From: Raphanus sativus | Lineage: Eukaryota; Streptophyta; Magnoliopsida; Brassicales; Brassicaceae | DNA: 64,000 nucleotides | Assembly: GCF_000801105.2 (NCBI RefSeq) | Contig: NC_079513.1 | Span: 22,784,273-22,848,272 of the forward strand | Direction of reading: 5' to 3' | Part shown: positions 11,890 to 22,171 of the stretch, in pieces | Layout: the number at the start of each line of letters is the position of its first letter | Position numbering within the stretch: the stretch's first letter is position 1 | Position numbers and translations under genes: made by a program | Notes under the pieces: generated by a model | Seen by the model: only the letters and a program-made list of their open reading frames with translations | What the model was told of the DNA's origin: nothing | The model's database searches: none

Positions 11890-13004
11890 AAGAAGCAAAG
11901 TGTTCTCTCGGTTTGGAATACAATTTTTTTTCAACATGCCCAAAGGAATGTATTTTGGGTTTATTAAATCACTTTTTGCACTAATCTTTTGTTTTCATTG
12001 TGTGATGTGAAAGAAAAGGGAGTGATAAGAAAAAAAAACCCCCATTTTTGGAAAAGAGAGTTGTTTTCTTTTTGTTTCTTTAGACTTTTGTTTCAAGTTG
12101 ATCGTTTTGTAGAGATGCAAACAGTAGGCCTATATAGTCCATCAGGATGGACTGACATATGCAGGCTGATATTATCATTCAATCAATAAAAGATTTTGGT
12201 TAAGACTAATTCTGCAAATTCGAACTTTTCTGTCTGTTTGCTTAAGAGTTAAAGGACCATACATTCATTAGTCTGCGAGAGAGCTCTGTTCTGACTACAC
12301 ATTCCTTGGTGAAAAGATCTAGCTATTCTTTTCTATTATCCCTTTTATCTCATTGAGATTTTTTTGTATTCATCAACTCAGCCTTGAATGTACTTTACAT
12401 CTCACATAATAGTAATTCACTTCCATATACGACTTTTTTTACAGTTTTTAAAATCTAAACTTTCATGGTAAACATTGATTCATTTTTAAGAAAAAAACGA
12501 AAATTTTGACCAATAATCAAAAAAGAAAAGAAAAGTCCCAAACAAATATTGACCATAAATCACTCAAATTCAGCAACCTCATTAATAGTCATAAATTTCA
12601 AAAATTTACAAAACTCAAATTTGTCTTTCTTTTCTCTTTCATTTTACACTTGTTCCTTAACCCTGCCTTCGTCACTATCACCACAACTTCTTCTTTTTTT
12701 GAACACCGTCACTATCACCACACTATCATATCTTTGCATTTTTTTCTGAACAGCTCTTTTTTTAAAGAAAATTTTCACATCTCTATAAAGTCTTATCGAG
12801 AAATTTGTCAAGGAAACTGAAAAGAAACTCTTATAAATTGAAAGAGACCATCTCTTCTTGATCTCTCAAAGCTTTCACTCTTTTTTTTAATAATATTCTT
12901 CTTAAAGTTCACACCTTTCTCAAAAAACCTCTGTTTTCTCTTCTCCCCTCTATAAAAATAAAAACTCTGTTTTCTCCTCTAAAGAAACAAAAAAAAAGAA
13001 AAAA
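11890..13004. other. VDAC4-AAA-ATPase intergenic region (left copy)
   Basis: About 1.1 kb holding the VDAC4 3' UTR and the promoter and 5' UTR of the AAA-ATPase; no other gene seen. Just before the ATPase start, the 12-mer CTCTGTTTTCTC occurs twice (12929-12940 and 12965-12976), 36 bases apart; the right copy has it once. Confidence 0.6.
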
Positions 13005-14666
13005 ATGAAAGAGTATTGGACATCACTAGCTTCACTTCTCGGAGTCTTGGCTTTCTGTCAGAGCCTAATGCAATCAATAATCCCACCGGAGCTCCGTTTC
13101 GCCTTCCTCAAACTCTTCAACCGAACCTTCCACCTCTTCTCCCCCCACTGCTACTTCGACATAACCGAGCTCGACGGCGTCAACACCAACGAGCTCTACA
13201 ACGCCGTCCAGCTCTACCTCAGCTCCTCCGTCTCCATCGCCGCCGGCAACCGTCTAACCCTCACCCGCGCCGTCAACTCCTCCTCCGTCACCTTCGGCCT
13301 CTCCAACAACGACTCCATCGTCGACACTTTCAACGACGTCACCGTCCTATGGGAACACGTCGTCACTCAGAGACAGACTCAGACGTTCGCATGGAGACCG
13401 TTGCCCGAAGAGAAACGAGGGTTCACTCTCCGCATCAAGAAGAGAGACAAAGTCTTGATCTTAAACTCTTATCTCGATTACATCGTGGAGAAAGCTGACG
13501 AGATCCGTCGGAAGAACCAGGACAGGTTGCTTTACACGAACGCTCGAGGCGGGTCTCTGGACTCGAGAGGGCATCCGTGGGAGTCTGTTCCTTTCAAGCA
13601 TCCGAGCACGTTCGAGACTCTCGCGATGGATCCGAGGAAGAAGGAACGGATCATGGATGATCTTAAGGACTTCGTGGAAGGTCAGATGTTTTATCAGAAA
13701 ACGGGTAGGGCTTGGAAGAGAGGTTACTTGCTTTACGGGCCACCTGGTACTGGTAAGTCTAGTATGATCGCAGCCATGGCGAATTATCTAGGGTATGATA
13801 TTTACGATCTTGAACTCACTGAGGTGCATAGCAACTCGGAGTTGAGGAAACTGCTTATGAAAACGAGTTCTAAGTCGATCATTGTGATCGAAGACATCGA
13901 CTGTTCGATCAACTTGACTAACCGAGCCACTCCTAAGCATAGGCAAGTGAAACATTGATCTTGATCTTTAGTTTCAGATTTTTTTTTGGAGTAAATAGAC
14001 ACTAGTATAAATTTCCAAATTGTTAAAAAAATATTTAATTATTTTTTTTTTGGTAAAAAATATTTAATTATTTACTAAATCGTTTAAAACTTCTAAAATC
14101 TTAGGGGCGGCCAAGAAACAAGAAGCGGGTCGGGTTTGGGTGAAGAGTCTGGTAATGGGAACACGATAACGTTGTCGGGTTTGTTGAACTTTACGGACGG
14201 GCTTTGGTCTTGTTGTGGAAGTGAGAGGATCTTTGTCTTTACGACGAATCATATAGAGAAGCTTGATCCTGCGTTGCTTAGAAGTGGGAGAATGGACATG
14301 CATGTGTGCATGAGTTACTGTGATTTCTCGTCGTTGAAGATTTTGTTGAAGAACTATTTAGGGTACGAGGAGGAAGATGTGGACGAGGACGTTTTGAAGG
14401 AGATGGAGAGAGTTGTGGAGAAGGCGGAGATGACGCCTGCGGATGTAAGCGAGTCTTTGATCAAGAATAGGAGGGATAAGGAGAAGGCGGTTAGGGAGTT
14501 GTTGGTGGAGTTGAAAAGTAGAGGGGAGATGAATGTGAAAGGTGGAAAATTGAGGGGTCAAAGTGGAAATTTGAGGGAGTTGGAAATTGTGGAGGAGGAA
14601 GAGAAGAGGGCTATAGATAATGTTGAAGATGAAACTGAGCTAGAGGACAATGTTTGTAAAGACTAG
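13005..14666 (+). CDS. AAA-ATPase, ASD/BCS1-like plant family (At5g57480-like, left copy)
   Basis: Two exons, 13005-13942 and 14105-14666, give 499 residues. The intron (13943-14104) starts with GC in the context AG|GCAAGT and ends TTAG; only this GC-AG pair keeps the frame, while the nearby GT at 13947 would break it. The protein has an N-terminal hydrophobic segment (about residues 5-27), an AAA-associated N-domain, Walker A GPPGTGKS at 245-252, Walker B IIVIEDID near 292-299 and, after the splice, NFTDGLWS and IFVFTTNHIEKLDPALLRSG with the arginine of the second region of homology. The acidic Glu/Lys-rich C-terminus is typical of the family. These are membrane-associated ATPases of uncertain substrate. 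Two-exon structure and intron position are the same in the right copy. Confidence 0.9.
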
Positions 14667-15682
14667 AGAGGATTCAAAATAAAACAATGTAGAACAAAAT
14701 GGTGAAAACTTGTTATCTTTCTTCTTTTTCTTTGTTTGGTGGGTTTTCTTTTTTTTGATTTTGGTTGTTGAAGTGGTAGATGAAAACGTGAAAGTGACAT
14801 AGCAAGAACATGTAGAGTTGTGAAAGTTCTAACTAAAAGAAAGTGATTGAAAATCTCACAAAGGTGGTCAATAAGGCTAGTGGTTGATGTGGATATTGTA
14901 TGTGGGGAATGGGAATGGGAAATGCAAAAAGGTTGATCCATTGGGTACTGTTTATTAGCATTGCCAATTATAAAATAATATTGGACCATAAACTAGTCAA
15001 ATTATAACCATGTGTTGTCTTTCATATTCTCTTGTTGTTTCGGATTTATTATTGTTGCTTTTGCTTAGCTTTACTCGTATAGTTCCAGAAGGAGTTTGTT
15101 CTCTTCCGGCTTGTGGCTCCAAAGGGATTGTGTTCCTTGTCGGCCCTTGGCTCCGGAGGGACTGTTGTCCTTGCTGGCTTGTGTACTTCTTCTCTTGTTA
15201 TTACAATAGTCTAAGACTATGTGCAATACCAGTTGAAACATTTTTTCAACTGTTGAATGAGTACAATGGTAGTATTGACTGAATTAATTCTAGTTGAATC
15301 TATTCAGTTAGTTGAAAATATAAAAGTGAGATTCACATGAGAGATATTGACCAATCAAACTCAGTCTGTGTCTTTCACATGCTTTCATAAGAGAGTGAAG
15401 AGTTAGAAATTCTATTTATTTTAAACATAAATATAATCCATAAATTATGATTGGTTAGTACTATGTTTTTCACCCTATTTATTTCAGATGAAATATTTTG
15501 TAGTTAATATTCTTTTAAGTTGTTTACATCATAATTCATCATTTTATAAATTCTATAAATATATATTTGGTTTATTTAATTTGGATGTATAAAAAAGTTT
15601 AAAATATTAAATAATTATGTGGAAAAGAAAATGTGATGTAGATTTAAAAAGATAAAAAGAGACCGTTGAATAAAAAGAACCA
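14667..15682. other. Intergenic region downstream of AAA-ATPase (left copy)
   Basis: 3' UTR followed by AT-rich DNA, no gene supported. A stretch starting near 15211 with repeated GTTGAA/TTCAAC words looks like a decayed MITE, but I could not pair its ends. Copied in the right arm at 50131-51146. Confidence 0.45.
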
Positions 15683-16575
15683 TCCCCTAGACTATATTTG
15701 AGAAGTGATTTTTGAAATTTTGCTTAGGTGTCATATCTACAAAGACTCTCACAAAAAAAATATGACATGTCACTTTTAATAGATGACATGGCTTGTAAAT
15801 AAGATGACATGGCTGATTGAAAACTTAAAACCCTAAAATTATCATATCTCCTAGAATTGTTTCTACCGGATTTCTACGGGATATATATGTGTCTTACATA
15901 AAGAAAAACTTTTCAAAAAAAGGATAGAGCCTGCAACCGTCCAAATATGTATGGTCGATTCAAAAAGAATATTTCATTTGCAAATTTTTTGTATTGAGAA
16001 TTCGTGATCCATCTTTGCTTTAGCTTTTTAAGTTTTACTATATTTTGTTTTCTCCGAAGGATTTGTACACATGGGAGGATGAATCATCTTCAAAACAAAA
16101 GACTGTCACGTTTTTGTATGTTGGTGTAAGTGATTTTTTCTGTGTTATTTTTTTCATGTACTTTGCTTTTTCTGTACCTAATAAATCTAACTTATTTATT
16201 AAAATATGTTTCAGGATTCCAACAAAATTGATGATTTTAACACTGATAATATTTACAGAAAGAGAAAAACCACCGGTCAAATTTTTTGATCAGCAATTTA
16301 GTTCTAAGTTTATTTGGTGGATAGAGACTAACAAGTTATATTAGATCTTCACAGTGTTGGGCCAAAAAAAAAATTTGTTGGGATCCGACAGCTAAAGCAT
16401 GGAAACAAAAATTTGGAAACGGAAGAGATTTATCAATATTATGCTTTTATTGATAAAAATATAATTTTATCAATAAACAAGTAATTTAATTTTTAAATAC
16501 AATTTAAATTTATCTATTTGAAAGTTAATTTAAATTTAAAATTATTTACTGCACATGGTGCAGGAAAACACCTAG
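15683..16575 (+). mobile_element. Non-autonomous Helitron (left copy)
   Basis: The 5' end TC follows a host A (15682) in ACTATATTTGAGAAGTGATT context, typical of Brassicaceae Helitrons. The 3' end has the hairpin CTGCAC-ATG-GTGCAG, eight bases, then CTAG (16572-16575) and a host T. Length 893 bp, with no RepHel helicase. Open frames inside (16045-16344 and its complement) match nothing I recognise and are treated as chance. The same element is in the right arm at 49237-50130, one base longer in a T run, so it predates the duplication or allele split. Confidence 0.8.
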
Positions 16576-18579
16576 TTATACATAATCTTAGATGAAAACC
16601 ATGTTTTGTCAATAATTATTATATTTAAAGTATACATTCTTACATTACTTCGAAACTTTAGGCTGAAAACGAGAATCCTCCTAAATCTAAATTAAGGAAA
16701 TGTCAGTGGAAACTATAATTATAATGATCATAAGAATTTTAAAATTTCATAGTTATAGGTTAATGAAGTCTAATATTTTTATTAAAATCAAGTGTTAATG
16801 ATTTGATGATTTTTCAATAACATATACGATTTATTTTTATTCAAAAATTTTGAATTTTAATGATTCTATAATTATATCAGTACTCGGAAATATATTTAAA
16901 ATATTTTAATATCTGAAACAACTGGTTCAAACTATTATTTTTAAAGTCTATGGTCTAAGTCAAGATATTTGAAATCTCTGTAGTTTGAAATATTGTAATA
17001 TCTGAAACTTCAACCAAATCAAATTTCCAGAACATATTTTCAAACATAAGTTATCCAGTCTCGAGGATTTAGCTCAATTACTAAAATATTAACATCGCAA
17101 TAACTACAATTGTCTTTTCATATATGATAAGGGATCAAACTGATTATTATACTAGTACCTAAAGCTCTATAGTACACATGATTCGCGCATTAAGACGATA
17201 CTGGATAGCTTCAAACCTTTTCAGACATCTTGCTACCTTTGTGTATCGCATGCAATGACATTTGTTAATCCTGTGATTGTTATAATTGGTAGTTTAGTGT
17301 GGTGACAATATAGCTGTCATGTATTGTTAGGTATGGAGTTTATAATCATCTTTCCACTGTAATATTAATATGCGTAGGTTCTTATATGTCAATGAACACA
17401 CTTTTTTATACGTTCTTTTAATCAAAAGTGAAGTGTTAAAAACTAAGTTAACGATTTGGTAGACCAAGTTGCTCAAAATCTTGGTTTCCATCTCTTTAGA
17501 GTTTTGTGTTTAGTATCGCACAGCTTGTACTCGCTTTAACGTTTTAAAATAGTTCTGTTATTATTCAATTGATTTCTTATAATCAACTTGACCACTACAC
17601 TAGACATATCACTTAGAAAAAAATACAAATTTGTAATTATTGTTATTATTTTATTTATGTGAACCGTAGTTAGGACGCATTGTAATTGGTGCTTGATATT
17701 CATATTAAGCACATATTCTTTATTATTTTAAAAATATAGAATATGATATGTTTCATTGATTTAATTTGGCTGGTATAGTGATATTATATTTTCAAAATTT
17801 TAATATGCTCAACTTTTTTTTTGACATCTTTTCATATGCACAAATAAAAGTTTAACTTATGAATTATGTAGAAAATGCCATTAACCATATAGGAAATGCC
17901 ATTAACCAATTTCATCCTCACAAATCACAATCAGTTTCTTTTTTTTTGTACATGTCAATTTGCGCGCGCACACACATCAAAGGTAATTGGTTAGACTTTA
18001 ACTAATACTTTTAGTTTTAATTTTACTCTACAACCAAATAATTTTACAATCATGCTTTATGTAATTTTTAAATTTAAAACCAAAAAATAGTTGTAGAAAA
18101 CTTATTTCTAAAACAAAAAAATACTGCTGTAACAATATTGTTTTTTAAAGTAAATTTTCTACAAATAGTGTCTAACCAATCGCCCAATATTGTATTTTCC
18201 TGTCAGTGTATATAACATTTTGCATATGTTATGCTTGTTTTTTTGCAATGTAATAATATTTAAGAAATAAACTATTTCAAAACTACAATTATTCAAATAA
18301 TTTGCAAATGATTAACAAAGAGTAAGAACTTTGCCACGTAAATATTGATAAAATAAATATTATATACCTTATTCGAATAACGAAATATCAAAACTAAATG
18401 TAAAAACAAATGTGATAAAAACAGATAACATAACAATGAGAAAATGTCAAGATACACAAGTACACAAAACCTTACATGAAAAAAAAAACAGAATTAACTT
18501 TCAACAACGGCCAAACTCAAATCATTTGAGAAAAATTTATAAACAAATGAAACTCAACACTCTTAGAGAGAAACGTTTA
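16576..18579. other. AT-rich intergenic DNA between Helitron and TML (left copy)
   Basis: No gene seen. Contains a MITE-like element (17982-18185), a tandem duplication of AAATGCCATTAACCA near 17875-17905, and the empty target of the Copia insertion near 17438-17446 (AGTTTTTAAC, read on the minus strand). Confidence 0.5.
17982..18185. mobile_element. MITE-like element (left copy)
   Basis: The left end GGTAATTGGTTAGAC and the complement of the right end, GGGCGATTGGTTAGAC, form an imperfect terminal inverted repeat around 204 bp of AT-rich DNA. No clear target duplication, so the superfamily is not assigned. Mirrored at 41060-41263. Confidence 0.5.
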
Positions 18580-20514
18580 TCAATTGCACATATAGACTCC
18601 AGTTTCGAACCTGTGATCAACCTCATAAAAATCCGTATTGCCTTCAGCAGCTGGGCGTAAACTGATACCAGACAAAGAAGTCTTTCCCTGAACCGAGAAC
18701 TTCACATAGCAGATGATCTCTGGTTCTTCCTCGCTGTTATCTGAGTCTATAGGCATCCGCGCTCTTAGCCTCCCGGGACTTCCACTGAGAGGAATCTCAG
18801 GGACTTGCCACTTCAGTTCTCGATCGGTTCTGTTTAGTATTGCCTTAGGAGAAACCTTAAGCAACGTGGGGTCAACAGGGAGTTTCAGAACAAAGTCGAC
18901 GTCTTTCAGAGGCTGAGGTAGGTCCGGGCTCGAGACGTATTGTATCATCAGCGAGAGTAATGTCCCACTAACTCGTTTCACCATTCGTACTCTAAGAGGC
19001 AACGGGGTTAGCTTAGGTTGCAAGCTATACTTCAAGATAGGGATCGGTTCTTCAGATGGAGCGGTTCTCACGTGAAACAAACCGTTCCCTAAGCTACTGA
19101 TCCGAGAACTCTGCATAGCGAATCTCTTAACTGCAGCAGTACCTTCAACACGGAACGAGAATTCCGTCTCTTTCTCTTCACCAGAGCCTTTAGGTGGCAT
19201 CGTTTTCAGATAGATCACACCCATCATTCCTACTCTAGCAAGCAATGATTCTCTAAACTCGGTTCTAAGTTCCTCAGAGATATACATTTCAGGACCTTTC
19301 ATCTCAACCTTCTTAACTAAGTTATCGAGATTACCTCCCTCTTTGCCTTCCACCGCCTTGGGATCACTGGTGTGCAAGAGCTCAAGCCCGCCGAGTCCTT
19401 CCTTCTTATGAATCTTCTTCGGTCCCATAAACTCCGAAGGATCCAAACCACCTCCCCAAGCATCACTAAACGATTCAAAAGTCTCCCCAATCGTCGCCTG
19501 CTCGTTGCTGAACGCAATCCCACCGTACTCCCCTTCGAACCCTTCCACATTGATGTGCGTAGACTGCGTCGCTTCCGCCGGAGGCAATGTAGTCACCTCG
19601 AGCCCCGCCAGAGCCAAAGACAGATCCTGTGAGGAAGGATCTTTAGTCTTCTTGAATCCACCTACAAGTTCTTTCTCCTTATTGATACTCTCGCTCGCCG
19701 CGAACGGATCCTTGTTCTCAACCTCCGGCTCTTCCTTCACCTGCTCCGTTTCTTGCACAACAGGAGCCAAGCTCACCGCCATCTCATCCCCGGCGGCTAC
19801 AGTCTCCGCCGGCAGCTCGAATCTCGCGTTGGAGAAGGCGTTCACAGCGGCCTGATGCTCCGCGGCGTGAGACTCCACGGCCATCCAGCTATCAGCTCCC
19901 CTGATCTTGTTCTCCGTGTCCAGAGCCGAGTGGACCATCTTCGCGATCCCGTCTCCGTGCATCGCCCCGAGCATCGCGGCGAGGCGGATGTTGCTGACGC
20001 CGCGGAGGACGATGTCGAGCGCCATGTAAACCTCCGCGTACTTCCTCCCGAGCTTCTCGGGAGTCACCTCGACCCCGCGGCAGGCCGTTACGATCACGCT
20101 GACGGCCTGGTTCACGATGTGGATGCACTCGAAGACGTTGATCGAGTTGTCGTGGTCCGCGACGGTTACGCCGAGGATGTAGATCGAGTTCACCAGTCGG
20201 TAGACGACGCGGTACTTGCTCTCCACGCCGACGATTACCTGTCCGTTGGAGGCGGCGAGGGGATCGTCGCCTACGAACTCCGCGGCGGCTGCGTCGTCGG
20301 GATCTGCGGCGGAGGAGGAGGAGGAGGAGGAAGGTTGAGTGTGTTTACGATTTGACGGAGGTTGTTGCTGTTTTGAGGAAGAGGAGAAGGCTTGGCGCGT
20401 TTGGCGGAAGTAGGAGAGGGCGATTAGGGCTCGCGCCGGCGGGAACCATTCTCTGGTTTGGAGTAAAATGTCAGATCCGTTTACCGGTTGGAGAGCAAGG
20501 GCTAAGCACGACAT
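18580..20514 (-). CDS. TML: TPLATE-complex muniscin-like protein TML (intact left copy)
   Basis: One uninterrupted 644-codon frame. It starts MSCLALALQPVNGSDILLQT; a short Ser tract follows near residues 62-72, then a longin-like adaptor segment (about 85-180, GVESKYRVVYRLVNSIYILG) and an acidic linker containing DPF and DLSLALAGL. A mu-homology domain (about 385-640) ends YEVDHRFETGVYMCN. TML is a subunit of the plant TPLATE complex, which acts with AP-2 in clathrin-mediated endocytosis at the plasma membrane; in Arabidopsis loss is male-gametophytic lethal. Synteny suggests At5g57460. This copy lacks the frameshifts seen in the right copy and is the readable version in this window, although it lies on the out-of-place contig. 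Confidence 0.92.
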   Translation of the reverse strand: MSCLALALQPVNGSDILLQTREWFPPARALIALSYFRQTRQAFSSSSKQQQPPSNRKHTQPSSSSSSSAADPDDAAAAEFVGDDPLAASNGQVIVGVESKYRVVYRLVNSIYILGVTVADHDNSINVFECIHIVNQAVSVIVTACRGVEVTPEKLGRKYAEVYMALDIVLRGVSNIRLAAMLGAMHGDGIAKMVHSALDTENKIRGADSWMAVESHAAEHQAAVNAFSNARFELPAETVAAGDEMAVSLAPVVQETEQVKEEPEVENKDPFAASESINKEKELVGGFKKTKDPSSQDLSLALAGLEVTTLPPAEATQSTHINVEGFEGEYGGIAFSNEQATIGETFESFSDAWGGGLDPSEFMGPKKIHKKEGLGGLELLHTSDPKAVEGKEGGNLDNLVKKVEMKGPEMYISEELRTEFRESLLARVGMMGVIYLKTMPPKGSGEEKETEFSFRVEGTAAVKRFAMQSSRISSLGNGLFHVRTAPSEEPIPILKYSLQPKLTPLPLRVRMVKRVSGTLLSLMIQYVSSPDLPQPLKDVDFVLKLPVDPTLLKVSPKAILNRTDRELKWQVPEIPLSGSPGRLRARMPIDSDNSEEEPEIICYVKFSVQGKTSLSGISLRPAAEGNTDFYEVDHRFETGVYMCN

Positions 20515-20850
20515 GATCGCGATTTCGAATTTTGATCTGTGGAGATTCTACAATTCGCGAATCTTCAATCTCGATGTAGCCTTGGTTGGATTAACCATTC
20601 AGAGCATCATCAGATCTGAGAACAATCGGGGAAGAAGAATGAAGAGATGAAAATGAAAAGATAGTGATACTCGTACGACATCGTTGCGACATTATTCTTG
20701 TCTTATTGTATTGGGCCTAAAATGAGCTAGAACACAGGCCTTTTTTATCAACAGCTAGAATACAGGCCCAATTGAAGAAAAGTGGCCACTTTTCAGGTTT
20801 CTGGTTCAGCATCAAAGTCCATTCGGGTTGTATATGTTTCCGGTTAATAA
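20515..20850. promoter_or_regulatory. TML upstream region (left copy)
   Basis: 5' UTR and promoter of the minus-strand TML gene. It aligns with 38431-38736 of the right arm with many substitutions and small indels, so it belongs to the diverged part of the repeat. No specific element is claimed. Confidence 0.5.
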
Positions 20851-21166
20851 TCTACTCTATTAAAATAGAAGTACAAAATTAAATTAAACCTTAGTTTTTC
20901 ATTATATTTACATTGTCATGCCATTGAGGTATTAAATGAAGCTATATTTAAGTATGATTGTGTTTTCCTAATTTAAATAATAGATTTAAGCATTTAATAT
21001 TTTTTTCTAATTTAAATAATAAATTTCCTTAACAAAATCTTAACCAAAATATATTTCCTAATATATAAAATATAATCAATTTATATAACATAAAAATATA
21101 ATATATTTTTTTTATATTATTAGCATAATACTATAATACTTCTTATATAAGTCCAATTAGTTATAA
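20851..21166 (+). mobile_element. Helitron 5' end, cut by assembly gap
   Basis: After ...GGTTAATAA the sequence continues TCTACTCTATTAAAATAGAA, a characteristic Brassicaceae Helitron 5' terminus, inserted between a host A and T. The right arm has the unoccupied site: ...GGTTAATAA followed directly by TATTGGGAGAG (38431 region, minus strand). The element runs into the N gap at 21167, so its 3' hairpin end is not visible. Confidence 0.75.
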
Positions 21167-21266
21167 NNNNNNNNNNNNNNNNNNNNNNNNNNNNNNNNNN
21201 NNNNNNNNNNNNNNNNNNNNNNNNNNNNNNNNNNNNNNNNNNNNNNNNNNNNNNNNNNNNNNNNNN
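21167..21266. other. Assembly gap (100 N)
   Basis: Exactly 100 N. To its right a villin gene begins mid-gene, so real sequence is missing here or two unrelated contigs have been placed side by side. Confidence 0.98.
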
Positions 21267-21508
21267 CTGCTCCAGACATCGACCTCACTAGAAGAGAGGT
21301 TAGATTCTTTTAAACACTCATATAACATATTACAAATAGATTCTTCTTTTTTTCATCGAATTTGCGTGTTAATGAAGAAAGGTTCTGTTTCCAGGCATAC
21401 TTGACTGCAGCAGAGTTCAAGGATAAATTTGAGATGACAAAGAGTGAGTTCTATAAACTTCCAAAGTGGAAACAAAACAAGCTCAAAACGGCTGTTCAAT
21501 TATTCTGA
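21267..21508 (+). CDS. VLN5: Villin C-terminal headpiece, 3' partial gene (VLN5-like)
   Basis: Two last exons are visible: 21267-21298 (APDIDLTRRE, then a GT donor) and 21395-21508, which encodes AYLTAAEFKDKFEMTKSEFY followed by KLPKWKQNKLK and a stop. This is the actin-binding headpiece that ends plant villins. Villins bundle and sever actin filaments in a Ca2+-dependent way. The gelsolin repeats and everything upstream are lost in the gap. The neighbour At5g57330 follows on the same strand, so At5g57320 (VLN5) is the likely orthologue. Confidence 0.88.
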
Positions 21509-22171
21509 TACACTCACTCACTCTTCTTCTGCTTCATATCAACCCCAAAACTCGTAAGTTAGATCCATATCTTACTCAGATTCTTGATCATGTTTATCTA
21601 TTGATAGATAAAGTAATCATGTTTAGCATTAGTCTTATCTTATTAATTTTTTTTTCTTCCTCTTCTTTTGCAGAGGAGGGCATCATACATTTATCTTCAT
21701 TTTTGAGCTGCTTACAAATAATGAAATATATATATTCTCTATATATTTTTATATACATAATTCAAATTTTCTAAAATGATACTTAGGATTACTTTTTTTG
21801 TATTTGTTTGTTTGTTTTGTTATCTATCAGTGTGACTGTTGGGTTTTTACTTGACTTTTTCTCTGTTGGTTTATACTTATTATTAAAGAAACAATGTGAA
21901 TAAAATCTCTCTTTAATCAGGTGGTCAGTAATTTAATCTTCATTAATCCCACCATGTTTTAAAATTTTTCTTTTGTCACTTTATCCTAGTTATAATAATA
22001 ACCCAAATAAAAAGAAAATATATAAAAATAAAAGCATTAAAAACGGCAAAAAAGTTGGGAAAAGTGAGAGAGGAGTAGTGAAGACGAAGTAGAAGTAGAG
22101 TAGAAGCGACGGAGCGGAGCATACGGTGATTTCGATCTCGTTATAGTTTCTGATAGTTTTCTCTACTATCC
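21509..22171. other. Intergenic between villin and epimerase genes
   Basis: Villin 3' UTR and the promoter and 5' UTR of the epimerase gene. A purine-rich stretch with AGAAGTAGAGTAGAAGCGAC (22087-22106) precedes the start. No additional gene seen. Confidence 0.6.

Larger units (their letters stand above)
9967..20850 (+). repeat. Left arm of large inverted repeat (VDAC4 - AAA-ATPase - TML)
   Basis: This segment is the reverse complement of 38431-55809 once the Copia element (41809-48369) and one 5-bp target duplication are removed. From 9967 to about 19681 the only differences I found are a 36-bp length difference upstream of the AAA-ATPase and a few one-base run-length differences. From 19681 to 20850 substitutions are frequent (several percent). 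The left end is set by an N gap. The right end coincides with a Helitron insertion rather than a true breakpoint. Confidence 0.93.

Noticed and set aside
13016..13498. 160-codon Arg/Leu/Pro-rich ORF in the AAA-ATPase exon (and its mirror at 52314-52796)
   Set aside because: Frame-shifted shadow of the real exon; the composition is an artefact of GC-rich third positions.
13943..14104. AAA-ATPase as a pseudogene broken by an internal stop
   Set aside because: A GC-AG intron with a strong donor context restores one continuous frame with all motifs in order.
16045..16344. Possible protein gene inside the Helitron (and overlapping antisense frame)
   Set aside because: No recognisable domain, AT-driven composition, overlapping frames on both strands, and no RepHel or RPA motif.
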